This document shows, one piece after another, positions 8,467 to 17,613 of a stretch of DNA of 61,752 nucleotides. Source of the DNA: Treponema primitia ZAS-1 (GTDB taxonomy: Bacteria > Spirochaetota > Spirochaetia > Treponematales > Breznakiellaceae); contig NZ_AEEA01000018.1 of assembly GCF_000297095.1 (NCBI RefSeq), forward strand, positions 1 through 61,752. The letters are read 5' to 3'. The notes below the pieces were generated by a model that did no database searches, had not been told where the DNA came from, and worked only from the letters and a program-made list of their open reading frames with translations. The translations under genes were made by a program, and so were the position numbers. The number at the start of each line of letters is the position of its first letter. Position 1 is the stretch's first letter.

Positions 8467-8492
8467 AAAAATATATTGATAAGGATAAAAGG

Positions 8493-9203
8493 ATGAAAAA
8501 ATACGTATTATTAATTGTAGGGACCTTGCTGGTTTTGGTAGGCTGTAACCGGGTACAGACCGGCGGCCGGGAGTCCGACGAGGCTTTGACGGCCTTTAAC
8601 GCCATTGTTAAGGCGAACCCGGATCGAAAGGGCTATCATGATGCCCTGAAGCATTGGGGGCTTGCCCTTCCCGAGGGCGCTAAGTTCGAGTGGACCAAGG
8701 ACACTGGGGCGAATAATATCGATTTTGCCATGGTGATCCCCGCGGAGCCCTTTATCCAGGCGGGGTTGGATGTGAACCGCCTGGATGGGACCGGTTATGT
8801 GTTCCAGGCAGCTAAGGTTGAGGGCGGGGAAAGTCTGCCGGATTTGCTGCTGCATCCGTACAACGTTAGTGATAAAAAGCAAAACGCCCAGGGTTCCGAG
8901 GATGCCCTCCGGCGTATCCTCAAGCAGAAGAACAATATGGTAAAATATCACGGGGAACTTCAGCACTACCGGCTCTTCCTCTACGATGAGGGGGATACGC
9001 CCTTCGAGGTGCAGTGGACGGAAGAACTGGGTTTAAGCGATGCGGATATCACCTTTGTAATTCCCGCGGACCCCCTGACTGCGGCGGGGTTGGATATAAC
9101 CCGGCTGGACGGTTGGGTTTTTCAGCCGGCGTCGAATGACAATAGCATGGGTATGGGAGCGAATCCCAACCAGTTGGTGGAAATATATACCCTGGTAAAT
9201 TAA
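8493..9203 (+). CDS. Lipoprotein of two tandem repeats, copper locus
   Basis: 236 aa. The signal ends in LVGC, giving lipidated Cys18. The ATG at 8493 follows AAGGA; a longer in-frame version would overlap the previous gene. Residues ~33-107 and ~138-213 are two copies of one domain of about 75 residues, sharing the patterns Y/H-H-x-x-L, F-x-W/V-Q-W-T, D-I/F-x-F/M-V-I-P-A-x-P, AGLD-V/I-x-RLDG and the ending VFQ-x-A. The C-terminus has a Met-containing MGMG. No family recognised. Its position between the cupredoxin lipoprotein and copA suggests a periplasmic partner in metal handling. Confidence 0.6.
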   Translation: MKKYVLLIVGTLLVLVGCNRVQTGGRESDEALTAFNAIVKANPDRKGYHDALKHWGLALPEGAKFEWTKDTGANNIDFAMVIPAEPFIQAGLDVNRLDGTGYVFQAAKVEGGESLPDLLLHPYNVSDKKQNAQGSEDALRRILKQKNNMVKYHGELQHYRLFLYDEGDTPFEVQWTEELGLSDADITFVIPADPLTAAGLDITRLDGWVFQPASNDNSMGMGANPNQLVEIYTLVN

Positions 9204-9221
9204 AATAAAAAGGGAGAAACT

Positions 9222-11699
9222 ATGACCAGTAAAGTTTTAGTAATAGAAGGGATGACCTGCGCGGCATGCGCCAAGACGGTGGAACGGGTAACCAAGAAAC
9301 TGCCCGGGGTTGCGGAGGCCAATGTGAACCTGGCCACGGAAAAGCTCAGCATAAGTTTTAATGATGGGGAGCTTACCATAAAGACCATCCAGGAGGCGGT
9401 AGAAAAGGCCGGGTACAAGGCTTTGACCCAGTCGGTAAGTAAGGCCTTCAATATCCAGGGGATGACCTGCGCCGTCTGCGCCCGGACCGTGGAGCGGGTA
9501 ACAAAAAAACTTTCCGGGGTAGATGAAGCCAGCGTAAATCTGGCCACAGAAAAACTGAACATTACCTTCGATCCGGATCTCCTGACCACGGCCATTATCA
9601 AAGCTGCGGTTACCAAGGCGGGGTACAAGGCCATTGAGGAGGCCGACGAGACGGATCTTGCGGGGAAGAAGCGGGGTGAAATTAATGCCCTGCGGAACCG
9701 GTTTATCTTTTCGGCGATTTTTGCTTTCCCCTTACTGCTCATCGCCATGGTCCCCATGATTCTGGAAGCCCTGGGGGTCAACCTGCCGGGTTTTCTCAAT
9801 ACCATGCGCTATCCAAAACAATTTGCCCTGATACAATTCCTGATGTGTACTCCGGTGATGATAATCGGGCGGCGTTACTATACCGTGGGTTTCCGCAACC
9901 TGGTAAAGTTCAGTCCCAACATGGATTCCCTCATTGCCATCGGTACCTCCGCGGCGTATCTTTATAGTTTCTACGGAGTGTACCAGATTTTCTTCAATGG
10001 CAATGTGGACTACGAACTTTACTTTGAGGGGGCCGCAGTAATCCTGGCGCTTATCACCTTAGGTAAATATATGGAAGCGGTTTCCAAGGGCAAGACTTCG
10101 GAGGCCATCAAGAAACTTATCGGCCTTGCGCCGAAACAGGCTGCGGTGATACGGGACGGAGTGGAAATCCTGGTTCCCATTGACGAAGTGGAAGTGGGGG
10201 ACATCGTGGTGGTACGCCCCGGGGAGAAGTTTCCCGTGGACGGTGTTGTTACCGAGGGGCTCACCGCGGTGGACGAATCCATGCTCACCGGGGAAAGTAT
10301 CCCTGTGGAGAAAAATATCGGGGATACGGTAATTGGGGCGAGCATCAACAAGAACGGTTCGGTCAAATACCGGGCAACCCGGGTGGGGAAGGACACCGCC
10401 CTGGCGCAGATTATCAAGCTGGTGGAAAATGCCCAGGGTTCCAAGGCTCCCATCGCCCGGCTTGCGGACATCATATCCGGCTACTTTGTGCCCGTAGTAA
10501 TAGTGCTGGCCCTCATAGGCGCCGGGGCCTGGTTTTTCTCCGGGGAGACCGTCGCCTTTTCCATCACCATCCTCATATCGGTACTGGTTATCGCCTGCCC
10601 CTGTGCGCTGGGTCTGGCTACCCCTACTGCCATCATGGTGGGAACCGGCAAGGGCGCCCAGTATGGGGTGTTGATTAAGAGTGGAGTGGCCCTGGAAACG
10701 GCTCACAAGATCGGCGTGGTGGTGCTGGACAAAACTGGCACTATTACTGAGGGAAAGCCAACGGTTACCGACATCATCTTGACAGGCAATGAGCAAGGCG
10801 GTGCGGATACAGCGTCTGGTGACAAGTCCCTGCTGCAGTTAGCGGCCTCCGGCGAGAAGGGCAGCGAGCATCCCCTGGGTGAAGCCATCGTCCGGGCGGC
10901 GGAGGGAAAGGGCTTAGAGCTTTTCCCGGCGGAACAGTTCCAGGCCATACCCGGTCGTGGTATCCAGACCGTAATTCAAGGTAAGACGGTACTTCTGGGA
11001 AATGAGAAGCTGATGGCTGAAAAAAACATCCCCCTAGGAGACGCCGCGGCCAATGCGGAGCGCCTTGCCGGGGATGGCAAGACCCCCATGTTCGTTGCGG
11101 TGGACGGCGCTCTGGGCGGCATCATCGCTGTGGCGGATACGGTTAAGGCAACGAGCGCCGAGGCGGTGGAACGGCTCCACCGGCTTGGTGTCCAGGTGGC
11201 GATGATCACCGGGGACAACAAACGTACCGCTGCGGCTATCGCCAAACAGGTGGGCATCGACACGGTTCTGGCGGAGGTATTGCCGGAGGATAAGGCGGCG
11301 GAGGTAAAGAAGCTGCAGGCGAGCGGTAAGAAAACCGCCATGGTCGGGGATGGTATCAACGACGCCCCAGCCCTGGCTCAGGCCGACGTGGGCATGGCCA
11401 TAGGTTCCGGTACCGATGTTGCCATGGAATCCGCAGACATAGTTCTCATGAAGAGCGACCTGCGGGATGTTGCCACCGCCATTGAGCTTTCCCGCAAGAC
11501 CATTGTGAACATCAAGCAGAATCTTTTCTGGGCCTTTGCATACAATACCCTGGGGATACCCATCGCCATGGGCGTCCTCTACCTGTTCGGCGGGCCCCTG
11601 CTCAATCCGGTGATCGCCGCCTTAGCCATGAGCTTTTCCTCGGTCTCGGTGCTGAGTAACGCCCTGCGTTTGCGGGGCTTTAAGCCCTCAAAGTTATAG
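9222..11699 (+). CDS. copA: Copper-translocating P-type ATPase (CopA)
   Basis: 825 aa, 18 bases after the lipoprotein gene and preceded by AGGGAG. Two heavy-metal-associated domains occupy residues ~4-70 and ~74-143, each with GMTCAxCA. The membrane core follows, with the copper/silver motif CPC (Cys459-Pro-Cys461), phosphorylation site DKTGT (Asp503), SEHPLGEAI, MITGDNKRTA and MVGDGINDAPALAQADVG. These define a P1B-1 ATPase that exports Cu(I) (or Ag(I)) from the cytoplasm at the cost of ATP. The neighbouring cupredoxin, chaperone and two-component genes all support copper homeostasis. Confidence 0.95.
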   Translation: MTSKVLVIEGMTCAACAKTVERVTKKLPGVAEANVNLATEKLSISFNDGELTIKTIQEAVEKAGYKALTQSVSKAFNIQGMTCAVCARTVERVTKKLSGVDEASVNLATEKLNITFDPDLLTTAIIKAAVTKAGYKAIEEADETDLAGKKRGEINALRNRFIFSAIFAFPLLLIAMVPMILEALGVNLPGFLNTMRYPKQFALIQFLMCTPVMIIGRRYYTVGFRNLVKFSPNMDSLIAIGTSAAYLYSFYGVYQIFFNGNVDYELYFEGAAVILALITLGKYMEAVSKGKTSEAIKKLIGLAPKQAAVIRDGVEILVPIDEVEVGDIVVVRPGEKFPVDGVVTEGLTAVDESMLTGESIPVEKNIGDTVIGASINKNGSVKYRATRVGKDTALAQIIKLVENAQGSKAPIARLADIISGYFVPVVIVLALIGAGAWFFSGETVAFSITILISVLVIACPCALGLATPTAIMVGTGKGAQYGVLIKSGVALETAHKIGVVVLDKTGTITEGKPTVTDIILTGNEQGGADTASGDKSLLQLAASGEKGSEHPLGEAIVRAAEGKGLELFPAEQFQAIPGRGIQTVIQGKTVLLGNEKLMAEKNIPLGDAAANAERLAGDGKTPMFVAVDGALGGIIAVADTVKATSAEAVERLHRLGVQVAMITGDNKRTAAAIAKQVGIDTVLAEVLPEDKAAEVKKLQASGKKTAMVGDGINDAPALAQADVGMAIGSGTDVAMESADIVLMKSDLRDVATAIELSRKTIVNIKQNLFWAFAYNTLGIPIAMGVLYLFGGPLLNPVIAALAMSFSSVSVLSNALRLRGFKPSKL

Positions 11700-11736
11700 G
11701 ATATTATTAGCAGCATATTCGAAGATAGGAGCGATC

Positions 11737-11937
11737 ATGAAAACGAACTTAAAAATTGACGGGATGTCCTGTGAACACTGTGTAAAACACGTTAAGGACG
11801 CATTGGAAGAAGTGGCGGGGGTCAGCTCCGCAGCGGTGAGCCTTAAGGAGAATTCCGCCGTGGTGGATCACGGGGATGCGGTAACCCTGGATGCCCTAAA
11901 GGCTGCGGTTGTAGAAGCGGGCTATGAGGTAGTGTGA
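11737..11937 (+). CDS. copZ: Copper chaperone, single HMA domain (CopZ-like)
   Basis: 66 aa, one complete heavy-metal-associated domain with the Cu(I) site GMSCEHC near the N-terminus and the usual ending AVVEAGYEVV. The ATG follows TAGGAG. Such chaperones carry Cu(I) to the N-terminal domains of CopA. The gene overlaps the next one by four bases (GTGA), so the chaperone and the response regulator are translationally linked. Confidence 0.88.
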   Translation: MKTNLKIDGMSCEHCVKHVKDALEEVAGVSSAAVSLKENSAVVDHGDAVTLDALKAAVVEAGYEVV

Positions 11938-12623
11938 ACGCCGTCCTGGTTGTAGACGACGAACCGAAGATCCTCGACATTGTAAAGTCCTATTTGGAAA
12001 AAAGCGGGTACCGGGCGCTGACTGCAAAAAACGGGAAGGAAGCCCTAGCGGCGCTGCAGCGTAATACCGTGGATCTCATGCTCCTGGACCTGATGCTGCC
12101 GGATCTTTCCGGCGAGGAACTATGCCGCAGGGTACGCTCCGAATCGGATATGCCCATCATCATGATGACCGCCAAGGTTGATGAGGAGAGCATCATCAAC
12201 GGGCTCCGTATCGGCGCCGATGATTATGTGACCAAGCCCTTCAGCCCCCGGCAGCTCATGGCCCGGGTTGCAGCAGCACTGCGCCGATCCGGCGGCGGGC
12301 CTGTGGAAGGGCGGGTCCTGACCTGCGATGTCCTGTCGGCGGATACGGAGAACCGCCGGGTGAGCAAGAACGGAGCTGCCCTAACCCTGACCCCGAACGA
12401 GTACAAAATACTAACGCTGCTTATGTCCAGGCCCCATAAAATTTTTACCCGGGATGAGATTATCGATAATATCAAAAACGAGGAGTACGATGGCTTCGAC
12501 CGTACCATCGATTCCCATATAAAAAACCTGCGGCAAAAAATAGAGGATGACGCCCGGAACCCCCGGTATATCCTCACCGTTTACGGCATGGGATATCGGT
12601 TCGGAGGGGAGGCGTCTCCTTGA
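11934..12623 (+). CDS. OmpR-family response regulator, likely metal-responsive
   Basis: 229 aa. The GTG start overlaps the chaperone stop. The receiver domain (residues 1-~115) has acidic VVDDEPKIL, phospho-acceptor Asp in LMLLDLMLPDLSG, Thr in IIMMTAK and Lys in DDYVTKPFSP. The C-terminal winged helix (residues ~130-225) has LTPNEYKILTLLM and the recognition region DGFDRTIDSHIKNLRQKI. It pairs with the histidine kinase that overlaps its stop codon. Its position suggests it controls this copper locus, similar in logic to CusR/CopR systems, but no binding site was identified. Confidence 0.88.
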   Translation: MNAVLVVDDEPKILDIVKSYLEKSGYRALTAKNGKEALAALQRNTVDLMLLDLMLPDLSGEELCRRVRSESDMPIIMMTAKVDEESIINGLRIGADDYVTKPFSPRQLMARVAAALRRSGGGPVEGRVLTCDVLSADTENRRVSKNGAALTLTPNEYKILTLLMSRPHKIFTRDEIIDNIKNEEYDGFDRTIDSHIKNLRQKIEDDARNPRYILTVYGMGYRFGGEASP

Positions 12624-14011
12624 TCAGTCTGAGGAACCGCCTGGCCCTGAGCTACGCCTTGTTTATCTGCGTCTCCGTTCTTGTTATGGGTATTATCATC
12701 AACCGGTTTGCGGAGAAATTATTTTCCGCCTTTGTCACGGAGAATATCAACACCGAAAGCAGGGAAATTGCCGATACCATTGCTGAACAGTGGGATCCCA
12801 ACGCCGGTAGTTTTGATGTGGTCAGCGTAGAAGCCATGGGCATGTACTTTGTTCACCAGGGCTATATCGTATCAGTGGTAGACATTAAGGGTGAAATAGT
12901 CTGGGACGCCCGGGCTTGCGACATGCAGCAGTGCGCCATGGTGATTAACGAAATTATCGACCGGATGGAAAACGAATTCGGAGTGGGAGGATCATTCCAG
13001 ACGAACGAGTTTCTTCTGTCCTATCAGGATATACCCATTGGTTATCTTAATATCGAAACCTACGGTCCTTTTTTTTATAGTAAAACTGAGTCTGCATTCC
13101 TATTGGGTCTTAATAACTTTCTGTTGGTGTCCGGTTGTATCTTTATCGTCCTGAGTATTCTCCTTTCCGTCTTTCTGGCTGCGGAGATTTCCAGGCCCGT
13201 CCTCAGGGCTTCTGAGGCAGCCCGGCGGATCGCCGGCGGGGAGCTTTCGGCGCGGGTTACCGATCGTTACGGCACCCGGGAACTTCGCGAACTTTCCCGG
13301 TCGGTGAATGATCTTGCAGCGGCTCTGGAGAACGGTGAACGCTGGCAGAAACAGTTGACAGCGGATATTGCCCATGAACTGCGTACCCCCCTAACCTGTC
13401 TGCAGGGAAACATGGAGGCCATGATCGACGGCGTATGGGAACCCACAACGGAGCGGCTTTCCAGCGCTTACGAAGAAATTTCCCGGCTTAACAAGCTGGT
13501 GGAGGATCTGAACCGCCTTTCGATCCTGGAGCAGAAAAATCTCATCCTGCATAAAACTGAATGTGATTTGACAAAACTTGCCGGCGCCGCTGTGGAACGG
13601 TTCCGTCCGGCAGCACTGGAGAAGGGCATTGAGATTAAGCTTCTTAGCCCCACGGTAATAACGGTTAACGGAGATTATGACCGGCTGACCCAGGTGTTTA
13701 CCAATCTTATTTCAAATTCCATTAAATACACTGACCAAGGTAGTATTACTGTTACTTTATCTCAAACGCAGCAATACTGTGAACTAAGCGTGGCGGATAC
13801 CGGGATAGGTATGGCAGCGGATGAGCTGCCCCATATATTCGAACGGTTCTACCGGTCCGATAAGTCCCGGAGCCGGAATACCGGCGGGGCTGGGATAGGG
13901 CTCTCCATTGTTCAGACCATAGTAAACGCCCACGGGGGGCAGATACAAGCGGAAAGTGAGACTGGAAAGGGGAGCGTATTTATGGTACACCTGCCCAGGG
14001 AAGTTTTGTAA
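12620..14011 (+). CDS. Membrane sensor histidine kinase
   Basis: 463 aa from a TTG start that overlaps the regulator stop (TTGA). Transmembrane segments lie at ~8-28 and ~158-188, enclosing a periplasmic sensor domain of about 130 residues. HAMP, HisKA (His252 in TADIAHELRTP) and HATPase_c follow, with N box FTNLISNSIKYTD, ADTGIGM and GGAGIGLSIV. The sensor domain holds CDMQQCAM (Cys100, Cys105 plus Met residues), a plausible Cu(I) site. With the upstream regulator it forms a two-component system, probably sensing periplasmic copper; the signal is inferred from context. Confidence 0.87.
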   Translation: MISLRNRLALSYALFICVSVLVMGIIINRFAEKLFSAFVTENINTESREIADTIAEQWDPNAGSFDVVSVEAMGMYFVHQGYIVSVVDIKGEIVWDARACDMQQCAMVINEIIDRMENEFGVGGSFQTNEFLLSYQDIPIGYLNIETYGPFFYSKTESAFLLGLNNFLLVSGCIFIVLSILLSVFLAAEISRPVLRASEAARRIAGGELSARVTDRYGTRELRELSRSVNDLAAALENGERWQKQLTADIAHELRTPLTCLQGNMEAMIDGVWEPTTERLSSAYEEISRLNKLVEDLNRLSILEQKNLILHKTECDLTKLAGAAVERFRPAALEKGIEIKLLSPTVITVNGDYDRLTQVFTNLISNSIKYTDQGSITVTLSQTQQYCELSVADTGIGMAADELPHIFERFYRSDKSRSRNTGGAGIGLSIVQTIVNAHGGQIQAESETGKGSVFMVHLPREVL

Positions 14012-14024
14012 TGGAGGTTTTATA

Positions 14025-15773
14025 ATGAAGAAACTCTTGAATTCCGTGGAAAACGCCGTTTATGAGATGGGCGCCGGAATTGCCCTTACCCATACGGATC
14101 TTGTTTTTAATAACCGGTACAAGTTTCTGCGAAAAAAAACAATAAATAAGGACAAGGTCAGCCTTGTAAGCGGCGGCGGCAGCGGTCATGAACCTGCCCA
14201 TGCCGGATATATAGGAAGGGGAATGCTGGATGCGGCGGTTTGCGGTGATGTATTTGCATCTCCGTCTCAGGTGCAGGTATATCAGGCCATTAAAGATTCT
14301 GCGGGAACTAAAGGTACATTGCTTATCATAAAAAATTACAGCGGTGATATAATGAATTTTCAAAATGCCGCCTTTCTTGCCGGATTGGACGGATTAAAAG
14401 TAGATTATATAAAAGTAAACGATGATATAGCTGTTGAGGACAGTCTTTATACCGTTGGACGGCGTGGTGTGGCCGGCACCGTGTTAGTGCATAAGATTGC
14501 GGGCGCCGCCGCCGAGGCCGGTGGCAGCCTGGAGGAAGTAAAGCGCCTTGCCCAGAAAGCTGCGGACAATGTACGCAGCTTAGGTTTTGCCTTTACATCC
14601 TGTACGGTTCCCGCCAAGGGGACCCCCACCTTCTCTTTGGTGGAAGATGAAATGGAATACGGTATCGGTATCCACGGCGAACCGGGTATACACCGGGAAA
14701 AAATTGCCAAAGCGGAGGACCTGGCAAAGCGGATGATTCCGGCGATTATAAAGGATCTCAAGCTGGGCAAGGATGGTGAGGTGGTTCTACTGGTGAACGG
14801 CTTTGGCGCAACTCCCCTTATGGAACTGTACCTGTTTGGCTATTCTGCCCTGGCTGAACTGAACACTGCGGGTATCAAAACATATCGTATGTTTACGGGT
14901 AATTATATGACCAGCCTTGATATGGCGGGATCATCAATTACGTTGTTAAAGCTCGATGATGAATTGAAAAAATTGATAGATGCCAAAAGCGATGCGCCTG
15001 CTTTTACCGTATCGGGCCCTGCGGAGCCCCCGCGGTTTACAAGGGCTATTCCGGAACTGGAAGCCGGTAACGTATCGTATAAAGTGCAAACCGATAGTAA
15101 ATATGCGCTTATTGAAAATAATGTAATCACCCTGCAAAATATAATCTATCTTATCGATAAGATGAGTGAAGTTATAATTGAAAATGAGGTTCCTTTCTGT
15201 GATATGGATGCCCATGGAGGGGATGGTGATTTTGGAATGAGCATTGCCAAGGGTTTCAGGCGTTTAAAGGTTGAGTGGGAAGATCTTTTGAAAAAATCCA
15301 AGACCATCGGAGAATTTCTGGATGCCTGTGCGGTGGTAATTATGGAATACTGCGGCGGCGCTTCCGGTCCAATTTGGGGCTTTGCTTTTAAATACGCCGC
15401 AAAGGCCGCAGCGGATGCAGTTACGGTAGATATCCAGGGTTTTGCGAAATTGTTTCAGGCTGCGGTTAATGGCGTACAGGAAACCGGCAAACGTTCATTT
15501 GGGCGGGGCGCCGTGGTCGGCGACAAGACCTTGGTGGATGCCCTGGTTCCCTGTGCGGACTCCTGGAGTGAATCCGCGAAACGGGGAGCAAGCTTCCCTG
15601 AAGGGTTTAAACAGGCCGCCGCCGCCGCGGTTTCCGGCGCCGACAAGACAAAGGATATAGTAGCCCACATGGGCCGGGCGGAAAATGCGGGCGAGCGAAG
15701 TCTGGGATATCCCGATGCCGGCGCCTATGCCCTGGGGCTTATCTTTACCGAAATCGCCAAAAGCGTACAGTAA
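14025..15773 (+). CDS. dhaK: Dihydroxyacetone kinase, fused DhaK-DhaL (ATP-dependent)
   Basis: 582 aa; the ATG at 14025 is preceded by TGGAGG, 13 bases after the kinase gene. Residues 1-~330 are the DhaK domain: SGGGSGHEPAHAGYIG binds substrate, and His217 in GIGIHGEPGI would hold dihydroxyacetone covalently. Residues ~370-580 are the DhaL nucleotide domain, with the Mg-binding block DAHGGDGDFG and GGASGPIWG. A single-chain DhaKL is the ATP-using type rather than the PTS-coupled type. It phosphorylates dihydroxyacetone, or possibly a related ketose or aldehyde, to feed glycolysis. It may be transcribed through from the copper genes, though the function is unrelated. Confidence 0.9.
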   Translation: MKKLLNSVENAVYEMGAGIALTHTDLVFNNRYKFLRKKTINKDKVSLVSGGGSGHEPAHAGYIGRGMLDAAVCGDVFASPSQVQVYQAIKDSAGTKGTLLIIKNYSGDIMNFQNAAFLAGLDGLKVDYIKVNDDIAVEDSLYTVGRRGVAGTVLVHKIAGAAAEAGGSLEEVKRLAQKAADNVRSLGFAFTSCTVPAKGTPTFSLVEDEMEYGIGIHGEPGIHREKIAKAEDLAKRMIPAIIKDLKLGKDGEVVLLVNGFGATPLMELYLFGYSALAELNTAGIKTYRMFTGNYMTSLDMAGSSITLLKLDDELKKLIDAKSDAPAFTVSGPAEPPRFTRAIPELEAGNVSYKVQTDSKYALIENNVITLQNIIYLIDKMSEVIIENEVPFCDMDAHGGDGDFGMSIAKGFRRLKVEWEDLLKKSKTIGEFLDACAVVIMEYCGGASGPIWGFAFKYAAKAAADAVTVDIQGFAKLFQAAVNGVQETGKRSFGRGAVVGDKTLVDALVPCADSWSESAKRGASFPEGFKQAAAAAVSGADKTKDIVAHMGRAENAGERSLGYPDAGAYALGLIFTEIAKSVQ

Positions 15774-15774
15774 A

Positions 15775-16272
15775 TTAAGCCTGTTCCAGAAAGGCCTTTA
15801 CCTGTTCTTTGGCAACTCCAACCTGCGCTGCGGCGTCCAGTTTGTGCCCGTTCATTCGAAAAGCGGGAACAAACCAGACGCCGCTTTTTTCATAGGCCAG
15901 ATCGTTGTTCTCGTCTATCTGCTTGGCGTACTTCCCCGATTCCAGGATTGCCTTGAATTTCGCTCCGTCCACCAGGCCTTTGACGATATCAACCAGTACA
16001 TCGGGCTTTTCCACGTTACGCCGTTCTACAGCCACCGCCTGAAACATGGCGGCGTGGAATTTCGGCATATCCGCGTTTAGTTCCTTTGCAATGTAATAAC
16101 TTTGGCAGCTCAGGTCCGTGTGGGGCGGATGGTCCTCCGGCCGGGGATGGGATTCCACAGGCCGCCATTCAATTTCAAGCTCAGGATAATCCCCGATATA
16201 ACTCACCAGGTACTCATACCCCTTTTTACAGTAGGGACATTCGTAATCATAAAAAACTTGCATCTTTGCCAT
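15775..16272 (-). CDS. DsbA-family thioredoxin-fold protein (FrnE-like)
   Basis: 165 aa with no signal peptide, so cytoplasmic. The N-terminus has the active-site motif CPYC (Cys12-Cys15) and the C-terminal half has the likely cis-proline in VWFVPAFRMNG, typical of the DsbA/2-hydroxychromene isomerase fold. The family includes FrnE-type disulfide oxidoreductases linked to oxidative or metal stress. The start is supported by GGAGAGGAAACC before the ATG. Its stop lies one base from that of the converging dihydroxyacetone kinase gene. The substrate is unknown. Confidence 0.75.
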   Translation of the reverse strand: MAKMQVFYDYECPYCKKGYEYLVSYIGDYPELEIEWRPVESHPRPEDHPPHTDLSCQSYYIAKELNADMPKFHAAMFQAVAVERRNVEKPDVLVDIVKGLVDGAKFKAILESGKYAKQIDENNDLAYEKSGVWFVPAFRMNGHKLDAAAQVGVAKEQVKAFLEQA

Positions 16273-16398
16273 GGTTTCCTCTCCAATATAAGCATTAGCT
16301 ATTTCTACTGAAAACTCTTGTAATTATATAGTTATGTTTACTAAAACGGAAGAGTCCGTGAGCTTCAATTTGTCTGTTTTTTATGATACCCTTCTGGT

Positions 16399-17613
16399 AT
16401 GTTTAAATTTCTCCATACTGCGGATTTGCATCTAGGCAAGATTTTTTACGAACACTCCCTTTTAGAGGACCAGGCGGTGATGCTGGAGCAGTTGGGGGAG
16501 ATCCTTTCGGATACATCCTACAGCGCCCTTCTCATAGCCGGGGATATCTACGATCGATCCATTCCCTCCCCGGAGGCGGTTGCCCTCTTTGGTGGCTTCC
16601 TGGAAAAGCTCCGCGCCGCCCGGCCGGATCTGGCTATCCTTATTCTGCCGGGAAACCACGATTCCGCTCCCCGCTTGGGTTTTGGCAGGGAACTATTCGC
16701 CAAGCTGGGTATCCATATCGCCGCCGGGCCGGAGCAGGGCTTCGAGCCGGTGCTGGTGACGCGGCAGGGCGAAAGCTGCGCATTTTTTCTGCTCCCCTTC
16801 CTGTACCCCGGCTGTCTTGGCGAGCCCGCTCCCGAAAGCTCATCCCCGGGGGATCCGGTCCGTTCCCAGGGCCGGCTTGCGGAAATTGCGGCGGCCCGGC
16901 TGGAAACTGCCCGTCTCAAAGCGGTGGAGGCCGGAGCTTCTCTAACCGTCCTGGGGGCGCATCTCTTTACCCTGGGGGGCCGGGAGTCCGAGTCTGAACG
17001 GATTTTTCTCGGTACTGCGGAACAGGTGGACGCGAACCTTTTTGCGGGCTTTGATTATACCGCCCTGGGGCACCTCCACCGTTTCCAAAAAGTTGGTGCT
17101 CATACCTGGTATTCCGGAAGTCCCCTGGCGTATTCCTTTGACGAGGCATTGGACACCGTAGGTCCGGATCAGGAAAAAGCATTCCTGTCGGTTGAACTGG
17201 CGCCTGGCGCCGGACCTATGGTTACGCCTATCCCCGTGAAGCCCTTGCGGAAGCTCCGCCGTCTCCGGGGTTCCTTCAATTTTTTCTACCGGGATTCCAC
17301 CAACGACCCGGTGGTGAAGGAAGCCGAGAATGATTACTTGGAAATCACCCTTACTGATACAGCCCTGATTGATAATCCCCTTCCTTTGCTCAGACCCCGG
17401 TTTCCCCAGCTTCTTTCGGTTAAGCAGGGGGAGGCCTTTGCACGGCTTTTTGCCGGCAGCGACGATGCGGTTCCGGCGTTTACCGGCAAGAAGCGGAGTC
17501 CCGAGGAGGACTTTGCAGATTTTCTTACCGGCCTTTACGGGGAGGCGGATACGGGGAAGCTGGGGCTGTTCAGGGAATTGCTTACGGAACTGGATCAGGG
17601 GGCTGAACAATGA
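16399..17613 (+). CDS. sbcD: Exonuclease SbcD (Mre11 family)
   Basis: 404 aa. The calcineurin-like phosphoesterase core is clear: HTADLHLGK, AGDIYDRSIPSPEAV, LPGNHDSAPR, LGAHLF and LGHLHRFQ supply the manganese ligands. The protein length is normal for SbcD. It overlaps sbcC by four bases (ATGA). The SbcCD complex opens DNA hairpins and cleans ends during replication and repair. No strong Shine-Dalgarno is visible before the ATG. Confidence 0.92.
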   Translation: MFKFLHTADLHLGKIFYEHSLLEDQAVMLEQLGEILSDTSYSALLIAGDIYDRSIPSPEAVALFGGFLEKLRAARPDLAILILPGNHDSAPRLGFGRELFAKLGIHIAAGPEQGFEPVLVTRQGESCAFFLLPFLYPGCLGEPAPESSSPGDPVRSQGRLAEIAAARLETARLKAVEAGASLTVLGAHLFTLGGRESESERIFLGTAEQVDANLFAGFDYTALGHLHRFQKVGAHTWYSGSPLAYSFDEALDTVGPDQEKAFLSVELAPGAGPMVTPIPVKPLRKLRRLRGSFNFFYRDSTNDPVVKEAENDYLEITLTDTALIDNPLPLLRPRFPQLLSVKQGEAFARLFAGSDDAVPAFTGKKRSPEEDFADFLTGLYGEADTGKLGLFRELLTELDQGAEQ

